Assembly (NCBI RefSeq): GCF_000003815.2
Contig: NC_049993.1
Coordinates: 21,436,649-21,500,618 of the forward strand
Direction: 5' to 3'
DNA length: 63,970 bases
Source of the DNA: Branchiostoma floridae
Lineage: Eukaryota; Chordata; Leptocardii; Amphioxiformes; Branchiostomatidae
Shown in pieces: positions 57,206 through 63,970 of the stretch. Both the position numbers and the translations under genes were made by a program. The first letter of the stretch is position 1; each line of letters begins with the position of its first letter. A model generated the notes under the pieces. It was given only the letters and a program-made list of their open reading frames with translations, searched no databases and had not been told where the DNA came from.

Positions 57206-57785
57206 ACACAGACACAGACACAGACACACACACACACACACAAACTGCAGCAAATATCCTTCTTGACGAAGGCAATTACCCCATCATACAGAACAATTCT
57301 GTGTCACACCTGACTGCATTTTGGCTTATATAAGCTCGGGCATCCAGAAATTTGTTCCTGGTTGTCATCAAGCCGTCCTTGTCCCACATCCTTTCGCAAC
57401 AACACACCACAAAGTCATTTACAGACAAGAACGCAACAACAGGACTAGACAAGACTCGACACAAACCGTTCTCAAATTTGAATTTCGCCAGAAATAGATC
57501 TCAGTTGTTTCTTAAAACGTCTGGAAAACGTGTCTATACCCCTTTAAGGGGAGTGGATGGTTGAGTCTAATTGTGAAAACCGTCGAAATGCACGTCTTCT
57601 TGATACTATCCGACTGAAAAGCCATATACACAAAAAGTCATGTACATGCAATAAAGGTTTTAAAGGATTACCACTTTTATAAGCAAACTAATCCATAAAC
57701 GACAGAAATTTGGCACAGTTTTTGTCCCTATGGTGACCTATCACCTTTTCCAATAGGTCAATTCATCCTATCATTATCGCTCGTC

Positions 57786-57912
57786 TCTGATTGGTCGAAA
57801 AAAGTCTCATAGGGTCAATCCGCCCCTTTTTTCCATCTGTTGGTGGAAAAACATGTCCAACAGCTAGAGAAGTCTATAAATAAGCATTCAAACCCACAGC
57901 AGCTCTCAGTCA
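57786..57912 (+). promoter_or_regulatory. TATA promoter with inverted CCAAT box
   Basis: TATAAATA at 57875-57882 lies about 30 bp upstream of an initiator-like ctcTCAGTCAGAG (57904-57916). gattgg (inverted CCAAT) at 57789-57794 sits about 115 bp upstream of that. Spacing is canonical for a strong, inducible polymerase II promoter. Confidence 0.7.
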
Positions 57913-58030
57913 GAGAACTGTTCTCCTCAGAGCGTTAGTCGAGAGTCTTCAAATCCACCCGTAACCGTACCGCCCCGAGTAGCCGAGACACAGACCACAA
58001 GTCGACTTTCTTCGGAACCAAAAGCTTAAG
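57907..58030 (+). other. Putative non-coding first exon of an unidentified gene
   Basis: From the proposed start site to aagcttaag|gtatctta at 58030. It contains no ATG and reads as a 5'UTR. The gene body is probably beyond 59300, possibly within the 683-N gap at 59627-60309. Confidence 0.5.
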
Positions 58031-58339
58031 GTATCTTACTTGTATATTTGTGCTTCTTTCTTTTTACAATTCAAGTATAGACTTTTTTAGTCGAAGGGCC
58101 AATGCTCTAGAACACGCTTATTTTACAAAACAGCGAAAACGACGCCACGCGCCTCTCCCGTGAAACTAGCCTTTACTTAAGTACTCATAGCATAAAGTTG
58201 GTTAACTACAGGTCCATGTAATTTGGCATGCTGAAAGCGCAGGATTCAGCGCGTCTCATCATGGTCAAATCATTGGTGTTTGTTGAGTTTCACTTTGAAA
58301 AATCGTTCCATGAACATCGCACACTTTACGGTAAGTTTG

Positions 58340-59300
58340 TTGGCTTTTAGCAAGCATAAAACGTTGATGAATATTCTTGAAAATCGGTGTGCTGATTTTC
58401 AGAGACATTACCTTTCATTTGATATATAGCTTATTGTCGACTGGAGTGGTTGATAGCACAGCACCCAAATAGAAAATGGCCACTCTGTTGAAATCAAGAC
58501 GCCGCGCCGCGCGCGTTCCGAACACAATTGGAACGCGTCGGCCCAGTAGAAAGCACGGGGCTTATGTTAATCTTTGTCACGGGATCGTAAGCTCCTAAAA
58601 TTCTCCATCCGTCTTAAAGTTGATATGATGATTCTCCAAAAACTTAGCTTTCACTTGATATATATCAATATGTCTCTTTAAATGGTTTGTTGCACAATGT
58701 TACAACGCTGAAAATTGTCACCTCGTTATACAGACGCGGCACCTAGCGTGTTCTAACTCGGAACGCGGTCGCTCTGCATACAATCACGGAACTATACGGT
58801 CAAATTTTTCACGGTGTCGTAAGCACGTAGAGTTCATGAATATTCTTGAAAATGTGTGTAATGATTTCTAGAAACCTTTCCTTTCATTTGATGTATAGCA
58901 TTTTGTCGACTTGATTGGTTGATAGCGCAGCACCCAAATAGAAGATTTTCACTTGTTATAAAGTACGCGGCTCCTCGTGCGTTCTACCGCGGAGCGCAGT
59001 ATCTGTTCGTGTAGCTGTAGAACTTGACAGTCATCTTTGTAACGGCGTTACAGTCATGACGAGTTCTCTATCCCTCTTGAAATTTCTGTGTTGGTTCACG
59101 GAAACCTTAGCTTTCATTTGATGTATAATTCATTGTCGACGCTATTGATTATTAGCATAGTACTGGCATATAAAAATGTTCACTCTGTTGAAGACGCTGC
59201 GTACGTTCTACCGTGGAACGAGGTCGCCCAACGTGTTTTCTGGTGTAAACTCGTTGCTCCTGAAATTAACCAGGGAACTTTGGTATCATTGTAAAGGCAA
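58340..59300 (+). repeat. Degenerate 233-bp tandem repeat, four units, in first intron
   Basis: The shared word ctttca(t/c)ttgat(a/g)tat lies at 58412, 58648, 58881 and 59111 (spacing 236, 233, 230). Around it recur attgtcgac, ttgatagcacagcacccaaa tag, cactctgttgaa and gcgttctaccgcgga-type GC-rich words. Divergence is moderate, with certain blocks well kept. Confidence 0.85.
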
Positions 59301-59626
59301 TGAAATGGACTATCACACTGTGGCATTAGATAATCGGTTCTAGGTGAATTGTAAAACAGACAAGGACAAGTAGACTGGACAAAAATTGCCAAAGTTTCAA
59401 AAGCCATAGTGCCAGATGTCATTTTGTAACGCGCAACATGTGTACATAGTTGTGCTGGAAAAGTCCTGTAGATATGAAAAAGTATAAACATTATACAAGT
59501 CTAAGGTCTCTTTGTTGCACCACAGACAGTTGCAGACGTGCGCCGTGTCTTTAGAGAATAACGCGTTCTATATGACCTGAGCCGTTTTAGAAAACCCCAG
59601 GAAGTAGAACCGAATATTCGATGCTT

Positions 59627-60309
59627 NNNNNNNNNNNNNNNNNNNNNNNNNNNNNNNNNNNNNNNNNNNNNNNNNNNNNNNNNNNNNNNNNNNNNNNNNN
59701 NNNNNNNNNNNNNNNNNNNNNNNNNNNNNNNNNNNNNNNNNNNNNNNNNNNNNNNNNNNNNNNNNNNNNNNNNNNNNNNNNNNNNNNNNNNNNNNNNNNN
59801 NNNNNNNNNNNNNNNNNNNNNNNNNNNNNNNNNNNNNNNNNNNNNNNNNNNNNNNNNNNNNNNNNNNNNNNNNNNNNNNNNNNNNNNNNNNNNNNNNNNN
59901 NNNNNNNNNNNNNNNNNNNNNNNNNNNNNNNNNNNNNNNNNNNNNNNNNNNNNNNNNNNNNNNNNNNNNNNNNNNNNNNNNNNNNNNNNNNNNNNNNNNN
60001 NNNNNNNNNNNNNNNNNNNNNNNNNNNNNNNNNNNNNNNNNNNNNNNNNNNNNNNNNNNNNNNNNNNNNNNNNNNNNNNNNNNNNNNNNNNNNNNNNNNN
60101 NNNNNNNNNNNNNNNNNNNNNNNNNNNNNNNNNNNNNNNNNNNNNNNNNNNNNNNNNNNNNNNNNNNNNNNNNNNNNNNNNNNNNNNNNNNNNNNNNNNN
60201 NNNNNNNNNNNNNNNNNNNNNNNNNNNNNNNNNNNNNNNNNNNNNNNNNNNNNNNNNNNNNNNNNNNNNNNNNNNNNNNNNNNNNNNNNNNNNNNNNNNN
60301 NNNNNNNNN
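59627..60309. other. Assembly gap, 683 N
   Basis: Largest gap in the window. May hold exons of the gene starting at 57907. Confidence 0.98.
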
Positions 60310-61273
60310 GACAAGGTGTTTGCTGGGTCATCTGGGCCTGGTAATTGCCCGGTTACACAGGTAGGCTCAGTTGAGTAGTCCATCTATTATCTCGCTTCTA
60401 CTGCAATCGTACATAAATGCGGGTAACCTGTTATTATAGAGGTATGTCCGATGTCTATATATCATCTATAGTCCGCTGCACACTCACAATAGCCGTCTAT
60501 CCAGATTGCAGTTGTTGTCACGCAAAGAAGATTCTTCTCCGAATATGCGGTATTGTCACAACTTATCAAATATGCAAATAATCAGATTGTCTTGATTGAT
60601 GCAACTTTGTGTTCAGACCACAGATAACTTGATATGATGCAGAATATCCTTAATTCAAGACTCTCAAATCTCATGAGAAATGAGAATAAGAATATCTTTC
60701 CCTATAAGAAAATGTATAAGCAGAAGTATTTGACGAAAGTTTGACAGAGTTGTTACCAAGGTGACCTCTCTCTCTTTCTTTTTGATCCAATCTTTATCAC
60801 GCATCGCTGATTGGTCGAAAAAAGCTTCGAGTCACGATGGTTAAAGTAGCTAACAGACGCACACACCAAGAACAATACCTCCCACACGGAGGTATAAGGA
60901 GGAGAAATTCTGATACCTGAATGGAACTAAACACATAAACAAATATGATCGCATTCGGCTTTTGCTGTTTCCACAAGGACAGTAGGATGTGCTTAACATT
61001 ACATGTATCAGGTGGCGCCCCTAAGCAATGAACATTGCAAGTCTCTACATCAATCAGTCCATGTTGTGTTGGATGGCGATGAGTGGGACCACCACGCTCC
61101 ATTGTATTCTTCAGGCACGCCCTGCAAATTAATTATCCCCTGTGGCTATGAATAAATAGGCTCTCACAGGTGATCTTAAAGAACACAGTACCCATGCGCG
61201 GATCCAGGGGGAGGCGCGCAGGGCCCTTCAGGGCCCTTCAGCTGGCAAAAAAAAAAATGGCAAGAACAAGATA
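60310..61273. other. Intergenic, possible second promoter-like segment
   Basis: The segment catcgctgattggtcgaaaa aagc at 60802-60825 shares an 18-base core with the CCAAT region at 57786-57804, but no TATA follows. The rest is AT-rich and without a recognised gene. 61190-61273 looks like a transposon end (gcgcggatccagggggaggc) before a gap. Confidence 0.45.
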
Positions 61274-61373
61274 NNNNNNNNNNNNNNNNNNNNNNNNNNN
61301 NNNNNNNNNNNNNNNNNNNNNNNNNNNNNNNNNNNNNNNNNNNNNNNNNNNNNNNNNNNNNNNNNNNNNNNNN
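61274..61373. other. Assembly gap, 100 N
   Basis: Placeholder gap 70 bp downstream of the LRR gene stop. Confidence 0.98.
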
Positions 61374-61439
61374 ACATACGATCAACCATCTTAACTTTCG
61401 AAACTATTTGTACGGGGATGTGATGTTTCAGATTGACTG

Positions 61440-61445
61440 TTTATT
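61440..61445 (-). terminator. AATAAA overlapping the LRR gene stop codon
   Basis: Minus strand reads GAG TAA TAAACAG. The last two bases of the stop begin a canonical AATAAA, which implies a 3'UTR of only 10-30 bases before the cleavage site if this signal is used. Confidence 0.5.
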
Positions 61446-62790
61446 ACTCCATTTTCACAAGGCTTATGTGCTCCTGACCACTAGACGTGCCTGTGGCATT
61501 TGTGCTGCTTAAATTTTGCACAGGGGTAGGATTTCCTTCCCTTTTCTTATACATGCAACACATTACTCCAAAGACAATAGTGCTAATAATGAATAGACCA
61601 AGAAAAACACACAGCGTGGCCAGAAGGGGCGCGGGTAAGAGAATGCCACTGCCAGTAGGACCAGCATTGATTTCTGTTTTTGTTGACTGAATGACTGGTG
61701 TTGTCTCCTCACACATCAGGTCTTCAGGAAATAACCCCCTTAAGAGTTGCCCTTTTAGGTTACCAGGTCCGGCACATATAATCTGGCTTTCAAATGGGTA
61801 ACCCCCGGTCATCCTCTGCCTAAAGGGAGCCATCCTACAGTCACACTGCCAGGGGTTGTTATAAATGCTAACAGTAGCAGAGGAATAGTCAGACCTAACA
61901 TCAATGGAACCCAGTATTCCATACATCATAGGGGGTAGTGTCTGCAACTGGTTATTGTAAAGCCGCAAATCCCCCAGATAACCAAGTCCCGCAAATATGC
62001 CAGCTGGGAGACTAGATAATTTATTCTGGTAAAGCCACAACGTCTGCAGATTACCAAGTCCCGCAAATATGTCAGCTGGCAGAGCTGTTAACTGGTTATA
62101 CTGAAGACTTAAGGTCCGCAGGTTACTGAGTCCTGCAAATATGTCAGCTGTTAGATTGGTCAACTGGTTTGAGTGAAGATACAAGGTCTGCAGATTACCA
62201 AGCCCTGAAAATATGCCAGCTGGGAGAGTTGTTAACTGATTTATATGAAAACTCAACTCCTGAAGGTTACCAAGTCCCATAAAAACATCAGGGTCAGCTG
62301 ACATACTAGTCAACTGATTCTGGGAAAAGGACAAGTACTGCAGATTACTGAGTCCCACAAATATGCCAGCTGACAGACTACTAGTAGTTAGCTGGTTCTG
62401 ACCAAGATCCAAATACTCCAGGGCACCAAGGCCCACAAACGTGTCCGGTGTGAGACTAGTTAACTGATTATCATTAAGGTACAGGTGAGTTAGGCTGGTT
62501 AAGTTGTGGAACGTGTTGTTCTGCATCATGGAGATCTGATTAGAAGTAAGCACTAAGCTTGTCAAGCTCTTGTACCTTAAGAAATCAGACTGACTTAAGG
62601 TTCTGATGGCATTGTCTTCCAAAGTAAGGGTAGTGATTCTTGTAGGCAGGTTCTTAGGAACACTGGTCAGGCCTTCGTTGCTGCAGGAACAGTATGATGG
62701 ACAGCTGAAGCTGCTGCAGGCTGCGGTCGGTCCAGCTTCCTTCAGGATGATCAGCAGAAGAACCAGCAGTCTCCTCGCTTTGTTAGACAT
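61444..62790 (-). CDS. LRR transmembrane receptor, single exon, 448 aa
   Basis: Start chosen at 62790 (MSNKARRLLVLLLIILKEAG) because it gives a signal peptide; an in-frame ATG 14 codons upstream does not. Order: signal peptide (1-25), LRRNT with CPSYCSCSNEGLTSVPKNLP, about eleven 24-26-residue LRRs (LxxLxLxxNQLTxLPAxIF), LRRCT (NPWQCDCRM and later Cys residues), a short Thr-rich linker, a TM helix (LLATLCVFLGLFIISTIVFG) and a 45-residue cytoplasmic tail. No TIR or Ig domain, so it resembles the large amphioxus LRR-TM class used in immune or adhesion roles rather than a Toll receptor. The neighbouring LRR units are closely similar in DNA, pointing to recent internal duplication. Ligand unknown. 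Confidence 0.9.
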   Translation of the reverse strand: MSNKARRLLVLLLIILKEAGPTAACSSFSCPSYCSCSNEGLTSVPKNLPTRITTLTLEDNAIRTLSQSDFLRYKSLTSLVLTSNQISMMQNNTFHNLTSLTHLYLNDNQLTSLTPDTFVGLGALEYLDLGQNQLTTSSLSAGIFVGLSNLQYLSFSQNQLTSMSADPDVFMGLGNLQELSFHINQLTTLPAGIFSGLGNLQTLYLHSNQLTNLTADIFAGLSNLRTLSLQYNQLTALPADIFAGLGNLQTLWLYQNKLSSLPAGIFAGLGYLGDLRLYNNQLQTLPPMMYGILGSIDVRSDYSSATVSIYNNPWQCDCRMAPFRQRMTGGYPFESQIICAGPGNLKGQLLRGLFPEDLMCEETTPVIQSTKTEINAGPTGSGILLPAPLLATLCVFLGLFIISTIVFGVMCCMYKKREGNPTPVQNLSSTNATGTSSGQEHISLVKME

Positions 62791-62849
62791 ACCGGGATGT
62801 AGCCTATTATGTACAACAGAGATCAGATACATTAAAGTTAAACTGTGTT

Positions 62850-63225
62850 GAGCTAGAGGGTACGTTTGGAAAACTCACTGTCCCAAAAGGGGAAGTACGT
62901 GCCCATTTCCACTGCCCTGAACCAACTTTTCACCAATCGGAATTTCTAAACAAATTATTGCCACTGATCTTTGACTCAGTGCTTCACTCAAATGTGAATA
63001 ACAGTTAGTACTGCACTTTGTATCAGCCCAAAGTGAACCTAAAATATGCAAATGTAATTTTCAATTGGTAGAGAAGACTATCATACAACATTTCTTTTTG
63101 GGTAGAAAAAACTTTTCACTTTCAAGGGCTTCGCAGAGAACTAGGAAACAGATCATGAGAGGTAATTCTTAACAAGAGGAAAACGTTACGGTATAAATTG
63201 AAAACGATCATACAACAGAGGTTAT
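62850..63225. other. Upstream flank of LRR gene, no feature seen
   Basis: AT-rich. No TATA box at a convincing position and no repeat recognised. Confidence 0.5.
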
Positions 63226-63227
63226 AC

Positions 63228-63439
63228 TACTGTAAATGTATTTAAGTTTGCGGGGATTTAATTTCGCGGTAGAGGGAAAAAGGACTTTTTGCGGTGGTTT
63301 TTAATTTGTGGTAGCACCGTGCTCTGTAGTCTCTTACTGCCATGGAAAAATGTACGCGGTGGTTATAAGTTTGCAGTGAAGTGGCCACCGCGAAAAACGC
63401 GAACATTAAACCACCGCGAAAGTTTCTGCATTTACAGTA
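63228..63439. mobile_element. Tc1/mariner-like MITE, about 212 bp
   Basis: Ends TACTGTAAATG / catttacagta, with sub-terminal inverted gcggtggtttaat/attaaaccaccgc and cgcgaaa words. Probable TA duplication. No coding. Confidence 0.8.
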
Positions 63440-63504
63440 TTTACAGCCTATGGTATAAAGATATAACATTACATTGCACAATCAATAGACACTGCAGTTG
63501 TGCA

Positions 63505-63645
63505 CTACTGCCCCCTAGCTGGTGCTGATAATACTACAGCTGTACACTACTGCCCCCTAACTGATAGTACTGCAACTATACCAAGTGGCGATACCTCCCA
63601 TCCACATGCACTGTACACTACTGCCCCCTAGCTGGAGCTGCTAGT
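63505..63645 (-). promoter_or_regulatory. Three CTCF-like motifs in tandem
   Basis: actgccccctagctggtgct at 63508 and partner copies at 63549 and 63619. The minus sense reads CCAGCTAGGGGGCAGTA, close to the CTCF core. Spacing is 42 and 71 bp. They may be unit parts of a dispersed repeat. Motif resemblance only. Confidence 0.4.
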
Positions 63646-63970
63646 ACTGCAGCTGTGTCGGCTATTTGACTACTCATGGACTAAAGTACATCTGGTGTAA
63701 AAGAGAAGACATTGCTTGACTAACCTCAGTATGTATGGAACCTGTCTTTGGTCTTCAAAGTCCTTTAAGTCGGAGGTAGTTTGCCTCAAGAGTGTCCTTC
63801 CACACAGCGCTGAGGTGGTTGGACTACCTGAGGTTATAATTATAGACTTTGGGTTGAACCAACACCGCCTATTGTGTAACATGCCCACAGGCGAAATCTG
63901 TGGTAGTTAGATGTGCCAGTCGTCTGAGCATAAGGAGTTTAAATTGCAAATACGTCATCAATACAATATG

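Overview
This window is eukaryotic nuclear DNA and most likely comes from an amphioxus (cephalochordate, Branchiostoma-type) genome. The evidence is spliced genes with GT-AG introns, chordate-type orthologues (DNAI4, MIER1, DCAF11, CYB5RL), many short TIR transposons, tRNA-derived SINE, LINE and Penelope-like fragments, and a very high density of intronic minisatellites. There are eleven runs of N; seven are exactly 100 bases and look like placeholder scaffold gaps. No prokaryotic features, CRISPR arrays or rRNA/tRNA genes were seen.

Layout. (1) 551-12445, minus strand: 13 phase-consistent exons (518 codons) of the axonemal dynein intermediate chain DNAI4/WDR78. They start at 12445 and run off the left edge part way through the WD40 domain. 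(2) 12446-12855: a short bidirectional promoter. (3) 12856-17885, plus strand: a MIER1-type ELM2/SANT corepressor gene whose ELM2 exons are hidden in the gap at 14730-14829. The head-to-head DNAI4/MIER1 order is the same as in human 1p31.3. (4) 18378-21235: displaced C-terminal DNAI4 exons (minus) and their minisatellites. (5) 21236-26785 and 26886-36225: two diverged copies of the segment holding the MIER1 3' end, intergenic arrays, an intronless DCAF11/WDR23 gene (broken in copy 1, intact in copy 2) and the first exon of a small unknown gene. The arrangement looks like two overlapping allelic contigs laid end to end. (6) 35732-37566: the small unknown plus-strand gene. (7) 38046-43409: a CYB5RL-type NADH-cytochrome b5 reductase-like gene. 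(8) 43474-57600: mostly transposon and satellite DNA, including a piggyBac-type MITE rich in CRE sites, a SINE, a LINE endonuclease, and a duplicated Penelope-like 3' end with telomere-like repeats. (9) 57790-59300: a TATA promoter with a non-coding first exon and a four-unit repeat of about 233 bp in its intron. (10) 61444-62790, minus strand: an intact single-exon LRR transmembrane receptor.

The dominant and most unusual theme is that many exon edges are themselves the seed of a tandem minisatellite. Arrays on the donor side repeat the exon tail plus the GT donor. Arrays on the acceptor side repeat the AG plus the exon head. In two genes the last codons plus the stop are repeated. Amphioxus intronic minisatellites of this kind ('mirages', first noted around the Adh locus, from memory) are known, but here they affect at least a dozen junctions in four genes.

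The genes do not form a pathway. DNAI4 (ciliary dynein), MIER1 (HDAC corepressor), DCAF11 (CUL4 substrate receptor), CYB5RL (flavin oxidoreductase) and the LRR receptor are independent neighbours.
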